A stretch of 64,000 bases of DNA from JACOND01 sp965202795 (GTDB taxonomy: Bacteria > Bdellovibrionota > Bdellovibrionia > Bdellovibrionales > UBA1609): positions 496,001 to 560,000 of the forward strand of contig OZ241848.1 of the NCBI GenBank assembly GCA_965202795.1, read 5' to 3'. The translations under genes and the position numbers were made by a program. Under the pieces are notes generated by a model. That model did no database searches, had not been told where the DNA came from, and saw only the letters and a list, made by a program, of their open reading frames with translations. Of this stretch, positions 51,448 to 60,189 are shown in pieces. How positions within the stretch are numbered: the first letter of the stretch is position 1; every line of letters begins with the position of its first letter.

Positions 51448-53091
51448 ATGAAAATCAGACCCGCTCAAACAGTTTTTTATCTTCTGCTCTGGGCGCTGGC
51501 CGCGCTTTCTTTTTCCGCGGCGGCGGCTCAGGAGGCCGGCCGGGAGGCTGGGGAGGCGCCCGGCCCAGCCAGCGCGAAAAATAAAATCAAAGCCATCAAA
51601 ATCCAGGAGGGGATAGAGACCATTGATTATATAGATATTTCTGACCCCCCCCCCGCGGCCCGCCCTAAAAAAAGCCATTCTCAAAACCGCCGCCTGGATA
51701 ATCAAGAGCCGGCCCCGGCGGAGCGGCCCGGCGAAAACGAATCCGAAGCCTCTCAACAGGGGGAAAATGACGCGGCGGGAGAGGCTCCCCTGCCGGCAGC
51801 TTCTGAAACCCCGCCCCCTCAGCAGCCTTTAAACTCCCCTGCAGGATCTGCCCCTTTAGGATCTGCCCCTTTAGGATCTGCTAAAGGGGCCGCCTCTAAA
51901 GAGAAAGGGACTCCGCAAATTCCAAAAAACACAGTTTCCGAAACCCTAAGCCCCGCGCAAAAGGCCGGCGAAGGGGAGGGCGGCATCCTGATACCGGACA
52001 TCTCTCTTTCGGAAGGCTATTCCTGGCTGGATGATTATTCATGGTTTTTTGAAAAAAGAAAAACCCGGCATAAAATTGGCCTGCTCCCCTCTTATTACAG
52101 AACCCAGACTTACGGCTCAAACCTTGGCCTGAGGCTGTTTTTTTACACTCCTGAAAGCCAGACGGGCGAAGGGCCGTCCGGGCGGCTCCGCCAGGGCTAT
52201 TATCTTGGCGCCTCTGTCTTAAGCCCGCTCCCCTCCTTTGACGCCTTTAAATTTAACATTCAATATGTTGAGAGCTATAAAAGCGGCCTTCAGGCTGAAG
52301 GCTCCTTCCTTTACAGCAATTATTTTGAGCCTTATTACGGAGAGGGGATCAGCTCAAAAGAGGCTGACCGCGAAGATCTCCATTCATCGCGGTTTAAATT
52401 GAATTACAAGATTTTGCGGCGCCGGGCCGGCGGCTTTTTTTACGGCGGACTGGGCCAGCTGATTTTTCGGACAGAAACCCCCGATCTCAACAAAGACAAA
52501 AAAGAGAGGTTTTCCTCTGAGTTTTTATTAAATTTAAAGGCTCTTCTGGGCTATGACAGCCGTGACAGCTGGAAAGACGCCAAAAACGGGCAGTTTGTCC
52601 AGCTGGCCTTTGGCTGCGCGCCAAGCCTTGGCCATGGCAGCAGCTTCTGCCTTGGAGACATAGACGCCCGGTCATGGCTGACTGTTTACTCATGGACACT
52701 GGCCCTCAGGGGGTTTATCGGCTCCTCTTTTTTTTCAAAAGCCTCTTATTCCCTGGCCTACACTTTGGGCGGGGCGGAGGTCCTTCGCGGATTTTCTGAA
52801 AACCGCTTTCGGGGCGATAAAGTTTATTTTGGGCAGGCGGAGCTGAGGCGGCCGCTGCTGGGCGGGCGGTGGAGGGAGTTTCTTTCCGGCGCGGTTTTTG
52901 CCGAGGCGGGGGAGACCGCTGAATACAGCGGGAGCCTGTTTCAGTCCTTTCGGTGGGACTATGGCTTTGGGCTTCGCTTTGGGATCCCCCCCTCTTACAA
53001 AATCAAGCTGAGAATGGATGTGGGAATTTCCACAGATCCGGAAGACGAAAGGCGGTTTCGCCCGGCTGTGGGCTTTCTTCAGGCTTTTTAA
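51448..53091 (+). CDS. Omp85-like outer-membrane beta-barrel protein without POTRA domains
   Basis: 547 residues. Signal peptide (LLLWALAALSFSAAAAQ). Residues ~30-180 are Pro/Ala/Glu-rich and include a GSAPL repeat from a 15-bp duplication near 51845; no POTRA fold is evident. From ~190 the sequence alternates polar and aromatic residues as a 16-strand-type barrel, with LLGYDSRDSWKDAKNGQFVQ and LRGFSENRFRGDKVYFGQAELR, the latter matching the conserved Arg-Gly-Phe loop of the Omp85/D15 family. C-terminal Phe ends the barrel. Function could be secretion, lipid transport or surface exposure. Confidence 0.75.
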   Translation: MKIRPAQTVFYLLLWALAALSFSAAAAQEAGREAGEAPGPASAKNKIKAIKIQEGIETIDYIDISDPPPAARPKKSHSQNRRLDNQEPAPAERPGENESEASQQGENDAAGEAPLPAASETPPPQQPLNSPAGSAPLGSAPLGSAKGAASKEKGTPQIPKNTVSETLSPAQKAGEGEGGILIPDISLSEGYSWLDDYSWFFEKRKTRHKIGLLPSYYRTQTYGSNLGLRLFFYTPESQTGEGPSGRLRQGYYLGASVLSPLPSFDAFKFNIQYVESYKSGLQAEGSFLYSNYFEPYYGEGISSKEADREDLHSSRFKLNYKILRRRAGGFFYGGLGQLIFRTETPDLNKDKKERFSSEFLLNLKALLGYDSRDSWKDAKNGQFVQLAFGCAPSLGHGSSFCLGDIDARSWLTVYSWTLALRGFIGSSFFSKASYSLAYTLGGAEVLRGFSENRFRGDKVYFGQAELRRPLLGGRWREFLSGAVFAEAGETAEYSGSLFQSFRWDYGFGLRFGIPPSYKIKLRMDVGISTDPEDERRFRPAVGFLQAF

Positions 53092-53140
53092 GCTTCCGCG
53101 GCAGGCGCCCCGAAAAGGCATGGCCTCTGAGCTGCAGGCA

Positions 53141-54745
53141 ATGGCAAATCAAACCCGGTATGTTTTTGTCACTGGCGGCGTTGTCTCCTCTGTGGGCAAG
53201 GGCCTGGTCTCAGCCAGCCTGTCCGCCCTTTTGGAGGCCAGGGGATTCCGGGTCAGCGTCATAAAATGCGATCCTTATATTAATGTGGATCCGGGGACGC
53301 TTTCGCCCTTTCAGCACGGCGAGGTTTATGTGACGGAGGACGGCGCCGAAACTGATTTGGATTTGGGCCATTATGAGCGCTTTACCAACCTGGTCCTGAA
53401 CAAAAGCCACAGCATTACCGCCGGGCAGATCTACCAGACTGTGATTAACCGCGAAAGGCGCGGCGATTACCTTGGGCGGACTGTTCAGGTGATTCCCCAC
53501 ATCACAGACGAAATCAAATCCCGCATCTTCAAAGGCTCAAAGGGCGCGGACATCGCCGTTGTGGAGATTGGCGGAACTGTCGGCGATATAGAGGGGCTGC
53601 CCTTTATTGAGGCTGTCCGGCAAATCCGCATTGAGAGGGGGATGGAGGGCGCGGTCTTTGCCCATGTCACTTTTATCCCTTACATCCCCTCAGCCGGGGA
53701 GCTGAAAAGCAAGCCCACGCAGCACTCTGTGAAGGCGCTCAGGGAAGTCGGCCTCCAGCCCGACTTTTTGATTTGCCGCGCGTCCCGCCCCATTAAAAAG
53801 GATCTAAAATCAAAGGTCGCGCTTTTTTCCAGCTTAAGCCCCGAAAACATTGTCACAGTCAAAGACGCGGAGACAATCTACGAAATACCGCTTTTTCTGA
53901 GCAGCGAGGGGCTGGATGAAAAAGTCATCAAAAGGCTCCGGCTGCGGGCTCCAGCCGCCCGCATTTCAAAATGGCGGGAGGTTGCGAGAAAAATAAAAAA
54001 TCCGAAGCGGGCTGTCCGCGTCGGGCTTGTGGGAAAATATGTTCATCTGCGGGACAGCTACCAGTCTATTCATGAATCTCTGACCCATGGGGGGCTTCGC
54101 CATCAAACAAAGGTTGAGATACAATACATTGATTCGGAAAAGCTGAACGGCGCGGAGGAGCTGGAGGGCCTTCATGGCATATTGGTTCCCGGAGGCTTTG
54201 GAAACCGCGGCATCGGGGGAAAGCTCAAAGCCATTCAGCGCTCAAGAGAGGCGGGGCTTCCGTTTTTCGGCATCTGCCTTGGGATGCAGGTGATGGCTTT
54301 GGAGTTTGCAAAAAATGTCTGCGGCCTGGAGGGCGCCTCCAGCCGGGAGTTTAAAAAAGACGGCCGGCCGGAAAACTATGTGATTGACCTTCTTCCGGAT
54401 CAAAAAAACATTGCCCACAAGGGAGGGAGCATGAGGCTTGGCTCTTACCCCTGTGTTTTAAAAAAAGGCTCGCGCGCGCGGAGCATCTACAAAAAAGACA
54501 TGATACAAGAGCGCCACCGCCACCGCTTTGAGTTCAATCCGCGCTTTTCCGAAATATTTGAAAGCAATGGCATGAGCGTCACAGGAAGATGCCGGGGCAG
54601 GGAGGATCTGGCCGAAATTTTGGAGATTCCCGAACATCCCTGGTTTATTGGCGTTCAGTTTCACCCGGAGTTTCAGTCAAAGCCGTCCCGGCCGCACCCT
54701 CTGTTTGCCAGTTTTATCGGGGCCTGCATTCAGAAAAAGGGCTGA
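53141..54745 (+). CDS. pyrG: CTP synthase
   Basis: Converts UTP to CTP with glutamine and ATP. About 534 residues from ATG 53141, which places YVFVTGGVVSSVGKG near the start as in other members; ATG 53120 is an alternative. Synthetase domain: KCDPYINVDPGTLSPFQHGEV, KPTQHSVKALREVGLQPD. Glutaminase domain: PGGFGNRGIGGK, nucleophile Cys in FFGICLGMQ, and the final HPEFQSKPSRPHPLF with catalytic His-Glu. Confidence 0.97.
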   Translation: MANQTRYVFVTGGVVSSVGKGLVSASLSALLEARGFRVSVIKCDPYINVDPGTLSPFQHGEVYVTEDGAETDLDLGHYERFTNLVLNKSHSITAGQIYQTVINRERRGDYLGRTVQVIPHITDEIKSRIFKGSKGADIAVVEIGGTVGDIEGLPFIEAVRQIRIERGMEGAVFAHVTFIPYIPSAGELKSKPTQHSVKALREVGLQPDFLICRASRPIKKDLKSKVALFSSLSPENIVTVKDAETIYEIPLFLSSEGLDEKVIKRLRLRAPAARISKWREVARKIKNPKRAVRVGLVGKYVHLRDSYQSIHESLTHGGLRHQTKVEIQYIDSEKLNGAEELEGLHGILVPGGFGNRGIGGKLKAIQRSREAGLPFFGICLGMQVMALEFAKNVCGLEGASSREFKKDGRPENYVIDLLPDQKNIAHKGGSMRLGSYPCVLKKGSRARSIYKKDMIQERHRHRFEFNPRFSEIFESNGMSVTGRCRGREDLAEILEIPEHPWFIGVQFHPEFQSKPSRPHPLFASFIGACIQKKG

Positions 54746-54793
54746 CCGCGCAAAAGCCGCCGCCGCTGCCCGCCCGGCGCAAAAGAGCCTGCC

Positions 54794-55636
54794 ATGATTC
54801 GCCTCAGCATTTGGAAAAAGGCCCTGATCCCGCCTCTTCTTTTTTGCGCTTTCATCACTGTGTTTCAGGACAATCCGCTCTCCAGAGGGGTTTTTGCCGC
54901 TTTCGGCGGGGCGCAGGCCCTGACTGTTAATTTCCAGATGAGGATATCCAGCCTGACAAAAAAATATCTTTTTCTGCTCAGCCTCCGCGAGGAAAACCAG
55001 AAGCTGAAAAAACAAAAAGCGGAGCTTAGCCTCAGGCAGCAGCTTTTTCAGGAGCTTCAAAGCGAAAACAGCCGGTTTCGCGAGATGCTGGACTTTCCGC
55101 CGCGGGAGGATCTGAGGCTGCTTCCCGCTCAGGTGATTGCCAGGGATTTTTTGTCGCAAAACAGCCTGATTGTCATCAATAAAGGCTCTGTCCACGGAGT
55201 CAAAAAGCGCATGGGGGTTTTGCGCCCCGAAGGGGCGGTGGGCTATGTGTTTCGGGCGGGGCCGCGCTCCTCCCAGGTGATAACTCTTTTCAACAGGCTG
55301 TCCTCTCTGCCCGCGCTGAACCAAAGAAGCCGGATTGGCGGGCTGATTGAGCGCGGCGGCAAATCCAGCCTGCTGTTTAAGCATTTCGGCCTGGAGGGCT
55401 GGCGCGAAAGCGCTTTGGCGGAAGGGGATAAAATTGTCACTGCCCGATCCGATCAGTTTCCTCCGGGGCTTCCCATTGGAGCCATTTCCTCCGCCCCTGA
55501 AAGCGCGTCCCTGAAGATGGGGGATGTGTCGGCCGCTGTCCGCCCCCATATATCATTTTCCATTTTGGAGGAGGTTTTTGTTGTGATGTCCTTAAATCAG
55601 GAATCCAAAGAGATAAAGCCCGGCAGGATCAAATGA
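54794..55636 (+). CDS. mreC: Rod-shape-determining protein MreC
   Basis: 280 residues: one N-terminal transmembrane segment, a coiled coil (LREENQKLKKQKAELSLRQQ), then the periplasmic beta domain with VIARDFLSQNSLIVINKGS and GAVGYVFRAGPRSSQVITL, RSDQFPPGLPIG. MreC links MreB filaments to the elongasome. Overlaps mreD by four bases; mreB is not in the window. Confidence 0.93.
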   Translation: MIRLSIWKKALIPPLLFCAFITVFQDNPLSRGVFAAFGGAQALTVNFQMRISSLTKKYLFLLSLREENQKLKKQKAELSLRQQLFQELQSENSRFREMLDFPPREDLRLLPAQVIARDFLSQNSLIVINKGSVHGVKKRMGVLRPEGAVGYVFRAGPRSSQVITLFNRLSSLPALNQRSRIGGLIERGGKSSLLFKHFGLEGWRESALAEGDKIVTARSDQFPPGLPIGAISSAPESASLKMGDVSAAVRPHISFSILEEVFVVMSLNQESKEIKPGRIK

Positions 55637-56151
55637 ATCCCGGCAGCAAACAAACAATCAGCGCATGGCTCAGCATGGCCGGCGCGGTTTTTCTGCTGCT
55701 GCTTGTTCAGACAGCCTTTTGGCCCGGCTTTCTGGAAAGGCGCGGCTTTGTCCCCAATCTGGCCGTTCCGCCGATGCTGTATTTTTCCCTTAACTGCGGG
55801 GCGGCCCCCGCTTTGTGGCTCGCTCTGTGGGCCAGCCTGTCCGCCGGGGCGCTGTCCTCTCTGCCAATGTCCCATCTAACCCCGGCCTGGCTTTTGCTTT
55901 GCGCCTCCGCCTGGGCCGGGCAGGCTTTATACTTTAAAAAAAAGGGGCATTTGTTTTTTGGCCTGTCTTTTGCATGGGGGTTTTTGTTTGCGGCCCTTCC
56001 GCTGGCGGGGGCCGGCGGATTTGCCCCCGGGGGGGGCGCCGCTTTTGACGAGGCGGCGGCTTTGCTGGCGGCCGCTGCGGCGACTTTGGCCGCTGCCGCG
56101 CTGATGTCTCCGGCGCTGAAAATCCTTCTGAGGCCGGAGGGCCGCTTTTAG
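55633..56151 (+). CDS. mreD: MreD-like inner-membrane protein
   Basis: 172 residues, five hydrophobic helices (VFLLLLVQTAFWPGF, NLAVPPMLYFSLNCG and on). Assigned by position between mreC and mrdA plus the polytopic pattern; MreD sequences are poorly conserved. ATG overlaps the mreC stop. Confidence 0.8.
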   Translation: MNPGSKQTISAWLSMAGAVFLLLLVQTAFWPGFLERRGFVPNLAVPPMLYFSLNCGAAPALWLALWASLSAGALSSLPMSHLTPAWLLLCASAWAGQALYFKKKGHLFFGLSFAWGFLFAALPLAGAGGFAPGGGAAFDEAAALLAAAAATLAAAALMSPALKILLRPEGRF

Positions 56152-56237
56152 GCGCCGGCGGCTAAGCCGCTTATAATGCCTCTTAATACAAGCAGGGGCC
56201 GATCTCATCCGGGAAAGCAAAAAGCGCTGTTATCGCC

Positions 56238-58118
56238 ATGGCTGTTTACGGGCAGGATCAGGAAATTGAAATCAGGGCCATGGCCCCGCGGCTGCGCTGG
56301 CTGGCCGCCATTGCCATTGGCGCTTTTTTGCTGCTTTTGGGCCGGCTGTGGTTTCTGCAGATCCATCATGGGGAGGAGCTGCGGCGGTATTCTGAAAACA
56401 ACCGGTTTAAAAAGCAGCTTCTCGCCTCGCCCCGCGGCCTGATTTTAGACCGGAGCGGAAAAATCCTTGTGGGGAACCGAAAGGCCGTTCAGCTGAAGTT
56501 TAATTTAAACCATGTGGCGGACATTCAGAGGCTGATAAAAGAAACAGCCTCTGTGATCACGCTCTCTGAAGAGGAAATTGAGGCGCGGCTGAAAAGGGGG
56601 AAGGCCAGGGCCGGGCCTTTTCACCCCATAATGATCAAGCCGTTTTTGCGGAGAGAGGAAATTCATAAGCTGAAAATGCTGCATTGGGATTTTCCGGGGA
56701 TTTCGGTTGAGGAGGCCAGCGCGCGAATCTATCCTCTTGGGGAAAACGGCTCCCAGCTGTTTGGCTTTGTGGGGGAAATATCCAAAGCGGAGGCCCTGGC
56801 CCTTAAGAGCGCGAACAAATTGTTTCATTACGGAGAGACAGCGGGAAAAAGCGGCCTTGAAAAGCTTTACAACGAAAGGCTGAAGGGGATTGACGGCTTT
56901 CAGTTTGTGGAGGTGGACGCCAGCAACAGGGTTTCCCCGCGAAGCGTCTCCCCCCCCTCGCTGTTTGTTCAAAAGCCGCGGCCGGGGAAAGACATTTTTT
57001 TGACCATAGACAAAGACCTGCAGGAGGCCGCCTGGCGCGCCATGGACCGGCGGGATCGAATCGGCCCCAGGGAGGGCGCCGCGATTGTCATGAAAGCCAG
57101 CGGCGAGATTTTGGCCTGGCTCAGCCGGCCGGGCTTTGACGCCAACTTTTTCTCTTCGGACAGAAGAGAGGGCCTGTGGAAGGGCCTGCTGCAAACCTCC
57201 TCCAAGAATTTTATCAACAAGGGCCTGCAGGAGCCTTACCCCCCCGGCTCCGCCTTCAAGCCCTTTGTGGCCCTTGCGGCTTTGCAGGAGGGCCTGATCA
57301 CAGAGGAAAGCCTGCTGAATTCTCCGGGAAAGATGAGAATTGGAGGCCGCGTCTATCACAATTACCGGCCAAAAGGGTTTGGATTGATCAATGTTGAGGA
57401 GGCTCTGGAGAGATCGGCAAACACTTTTTTTTACCAGCTGGGCCGTGATTTGGGGATAGAGACAATCAGGCGCTATGCTGAAATGTTTGGCTTTGGGAAA
57501 AAAACAGGGATAGAGCTTGCGGGGGAAAGCCGCGGGCTGGCGCCAGGCCCTCAATGGAAGGAGAGCGCCATGCGGGACCGCTGGCGGCTGGGCGACACAA
57601 TTAATATTTCCATTGGACAGGGGTATCTTCTGACCACTCTGCTGCAGCTGGCGGCGGCTTACGGCGCCATAGCGACAGAGGGGATTTTGTCCCGGCCTTT
57701 TCTTGTCCGGCGGGCCGGCGGGAAAAAAGAAAATCAGCCGGAGGTTTTGGATATTCTCACAGACCGGATTGACCGAAAGCGCTTTGCGGCTGTGAAAAGG
57801 GGCCTGAGGCGGGTCATTGAGGGCGCCCATGGGACGGGGAGGTTTCTGCGGATTCCACAGATCTCTTACGGCGGAAAAACAGGAACTGTCCAGGTGATTT
57901 CCCTGGCCGCGGGAAAGATCTATAAAAAGTGCCGGCGGCTTCCAAAAGAGCAGCGCCATCATGGCTGGTTTGCCGGCTTTGCCCCCTTTTCAAAGCCGGA
58001 GATCATTGTGGCTGTTTTTACAGAGCATTCCTGCTCAGGCGCTGCCGGAGCGGGGCTTGTGGCCAGGGACATCATCAGCTTTTATATGAAAAAGCAAAAA
58101 GCGGAGGGGGGGGGATGA
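56238..58118 (+). CDS. mrdA: Penicillin-binding protein 2 (elongasome transpeptidase)
   Basis: 626 residues. Single N-terminal transmembrane helix, dimerisation region (ASPRGLILDRSGKILVGNR), and transpeptidase domain with active-site Ser338 in PPGSAFKPFVAL, the SxN motif ERSANTFF and GGKTGTVQV. Cross-links lateral-wall peptidoglycan with RodA, whose start overlaps its stop. Confidence 0.95.
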   Translation: MAVYGQDQEIEIRAMAPRLRWLAAIAIGAFLLLLGRLWFLQIHHGEELRRYSENNRFKKQLLASPRGLILDRSGKILVGNRKAVQLKFNLNHVADIQRLIKETASVITLSEEEIEARLKRGKARAGPFHPIMIKPFLRREEIHKLKMLHWDFPGISVEEASARIYPLGENGSQLFGFVGEISKAEALALKSANKLFHYGETAGKSGLEKLYNERLKGIDGFQFVEVDASNRVSPRSVSPPSLFVQKPRPGKDIFLTIDKDLQEAAWRAMDRRDRIGPREGAAIVMKASGEILAWLSRPGFDANFFSSDRREGLWKGLLQTSSKNFINKGLQEPYPPGSAFKPFVALAALQEGLITEESLLNSPGKMRIGGRVYHNYRPKGFGLINVEEALERSANTFFYQLGRDLGIETIRRYAEMFGFGKKTGIELAGESRGLAPGPQWKESAMRDRWRLGDTINISIGQGYLLTTLLQLAAAYGAIATEGILSRPFLVRRAGGKKENQPEVLDILTDRIDRKRFAAVKRGLRRVIEGAHGTGRFLRIPQISYGGKTGTVQVISLAAGKIYKKCRRLPKEQRHHGWFAGFAPFSKPEIIVAVFTEHSCSGAAGAGLVARDIISFYMKKQKAEGGG

Positions 58119-59260
58119 GATCCATGATGGCGGCGCGGGCGGGCTTTTCCTCTGCCCGGCTTTCTTTTTTCAGCCTGCTTAAGGGGCCGGGCGGCGCGCT
58201 GATTTTTCTCACTCTCGCGCTTCAGGGCCTTGGCCTTGTCTCCCTTTACAGCGCCGCCCATGGAGCGGGTGTTCAGGACGCCGGGTTTTTTCGCCAGCAA
58301 ATTATCTGGCTGATCTTGGGCTGGGGGGCCTTTTTCGCGATCCGGCAGATGGATTATTTTTTTATAAAAAAATCTGTATGGCCGCTTTATTTCGCGCACA
58401 TGGCTTTTTTGGCCTTTGTGCTGCTTGCGGGAAAGGAAATGCGCGGCGTGACGAGATGGATTGATTTGGGAATATTCAACTACCAGCCTTCTGAAACTCT
58501 GAAAATAGCCCTTGCGCTGGCCCTTGCTGAAAAACTCTCAAAAGCAAAAATGGGGCAGCCTTTGGATTTTGAGCGGCTGGCCGCGCCCGGCGCTTTAATC
58601 CTGGCCCCTTTGAGCCTTGTTTTGCTCCAGCCGGATTTAGGCACGGCCGGGCTGATTTTTCTTATGCTCTCCTCGCTGATTTTGTTTCAGGGAATCAAAA
58701 AAAAGCCCCTGATCCTGCTGGCGGCCATTGTCTGCCTCAGCTCGCCGCTGGCATGGCATTTCGCGCTAAAGCCCTATCAAAAGAGCCGAATCCACTCATT
58801 TCTTCAGCCCGGGGAGGACCCTTTGGGGGGGGGCTACAACATCATCCAGTCCAAAATCGCCATCGGCAGCGGCCAGGCCTTCGGAAAGGGCTTTGCCAAG
58901 GGAACCCAAAACCGGCTCCGCTTTCTGCCTGAGCGGCGGGCGGATTTTATTTTCAGCGTTTTGAGCGAGGAGCATGGATTTGCGGGGAGCGCCCTGACTT
59001 TGGCCCTGTTCTTCTCTCTGATCGCCCTTTTGCTTCGCCAGGCCGGGCGCTGCAGAGACCGCCTGAGCTGTTATTTCTGCCTCGGATCCGGGGCGTTTTT
59101 CTTCTGGCATGCATGCCTGAATCTCTCCATGACTATGGGCATGTTTCCCGTGGTGGGGGCGCCGCTGCCGCTTCTCTCCTACGGGGGCTCCCACACCCTG
59201 ACCGCCATGGCCTTCCTGGGGCTTGCCGCCGCCGCCATCAGGAGGAAAGACTTGTTTTAA
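58115..59260 (+). CDS. rodA: Peptidoglycan glycosyltransferase RodA
   Basis: SEDS-family polymerase, 381 residues from ATG 58115 (ATGA overlap with mrdA; the frame opens earlier inside mrdA). About ten hydrophobic helices, GVTRWIDLGIFNYQPSETLK, LLQPDLGTA with its catalytic Asp, NIIQSKIAIGSGQ and FSVLSEEHGFAG, ending PLLSYGGSHTLT. Uses lipid II to build glycan strands with PBP2. Confidence 0.95.
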   Translation: MRSMMAARAGFSSARLSFFSLLKGPGGALIFLTLALQGLGLVSLYSAAHGAGVQDAGFFRQQIIWLILGWGAFFAIRQMDYFFIKKSVWPLYFAHMAFLAFVLLAGKEMRGVTRWIDLGIFNYQPSETLKIALALALAEKLSKAKMGQPLDFERLAAPGALILAPLSLVLLQPDLGTAGLIFLMLSSLILFQGIKKKPLILLAAIVCLSSPLAWHFALKPYQKSRIHSFLQPGEDPLGGGYNIIQSKIAIGSGQAFGKGFAKGTQNRLRFLPERRADFIFSVLSEEHGFAGSALTLALFFSLIALLLRQAGRCRDRLSCYFCLGSGAFFFWHACLNLSMTMGMFPVVGAPLPLLSYGGSHTLTAMAFLGLAAAAIRRKDLF

Positions 59261-59301
59261 GGCTAATATTGCGGAGCCAGCCCGCCGATAAGAAACAAGC
59301 C

Positions 59302-60189
59302 ATGTCTAAGACCCGGCCTTTCGCTTTTTTGGTTTTTGGCCCCGGCTTTCTGGCCGGCTGCGCTCTGGGCGGCCCGGGGCTTCCCGGCAGATATCAGCAG
59401 CTCACGGCCCAGTCCCTAAGCATCATGCCGGATTTAAGGGACCGCTACAAAGTCTGTGTTTTTGACCCCGCCTACCGGGTTCTTCACTTTCCCCAGTGGC
59501 ATTTTCCCATTAACAACCGATACGAGCCTGAAGATTTTGAAAGAATCAGCCGGTCGCAGTTCCAGCTGCTTCACACCATTCTGGCCTACAGCAAAAGCCG
59601 GCAGGTGGCTGTTTTTGACGAAAGCGTGATCCATGACGAGTTTGATGAGAGCTACTCTCAAATTCTCCAGGCGGGCAGCCCGTCAAAAAACGCCTATACC
59701 GACAGAGGCGACGGGCGCAAGTTTCTGCATACTGAAAGGCTGTTTCTGGCCCGAAGGCTTTTTGGAAACGGCATTCCCCAGTATTATGAATATCTCAACC
59801 AAAACCAAAAAAGCTTTCTTTTTAATATGGGGGCCTCCTTCACCCTGTATTTTTTGGGAAAAATCCCGAGAGTCTACAAAGTCATTGAGCGGCAGGATTT
59901 TGAGCGGCTGCGGGCCTCGCTTTTCCCCTCCGGATCAACCTTTGCTTTCAGCGCGGAAAAAGGGGTTGACGCCACAAAGGACTACTGGATTTATGATTTC
60001 AGGGAGTATAAGCTGAGAGAGCAGATTTCTGAGTTTTACAGGCAAAATCCGGGCTACAGCGGAGTCATTTTGATAGCTTACGGGATCAATCATGATCTGT
60101 CTGACGAGTTTGCGGGCTTTGCCTTTCAGGCTGGGAGCTTTTGCAAAAACTGGGCGGACTCCCGTTTTTTTCCGCAAAGGAGAATTTAA
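59302..60189 (+). CDS. Putative lipoprotein of unknown function
   Basis: 295 residues from ATG 59302; the frame opens earlier inside rodA. Lipobox FLAGC follows a short hydrophobic signal. The mature region has VFDPAYRVLHFPQWHFPI, VAVFDESVIHDEFDES, YYEYLNQNQKSFLFNMGASF and GVILIAYGINHDLSDEF. The pattern of a central His/Asp-rich segment and late GINHD recalls TraB/ChaN-like folds but I cannot assign it. It ends one base before the response-regulator gene. Confidence 0.6.
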   Translation: MSKTRPFAFLVFGPGFLAGCALGGPGLPGRYQQLTAQSLSIMPDLRDRYKVCVFDPAYRVLHFPQWHFPINNRYEPEDFERISRSQFQLLHTILAYSKSRQVAVFDESVIHDEFDESYSQILQAGSPSKNAYTDRGDGRKFLHTERLFLARRLFGNGIPQYYEYLNQNQKSFLFNMGASFTLYFLGKIPRVYKVIERQDFERLRASLFPSGSTFAFSAEKGVDATKDYWIYDFREYKLREQISEFYRQNPGYSGVILIAYGINHDLSDEFAGFAFQAGSFCKNWADSRFFPQRRI

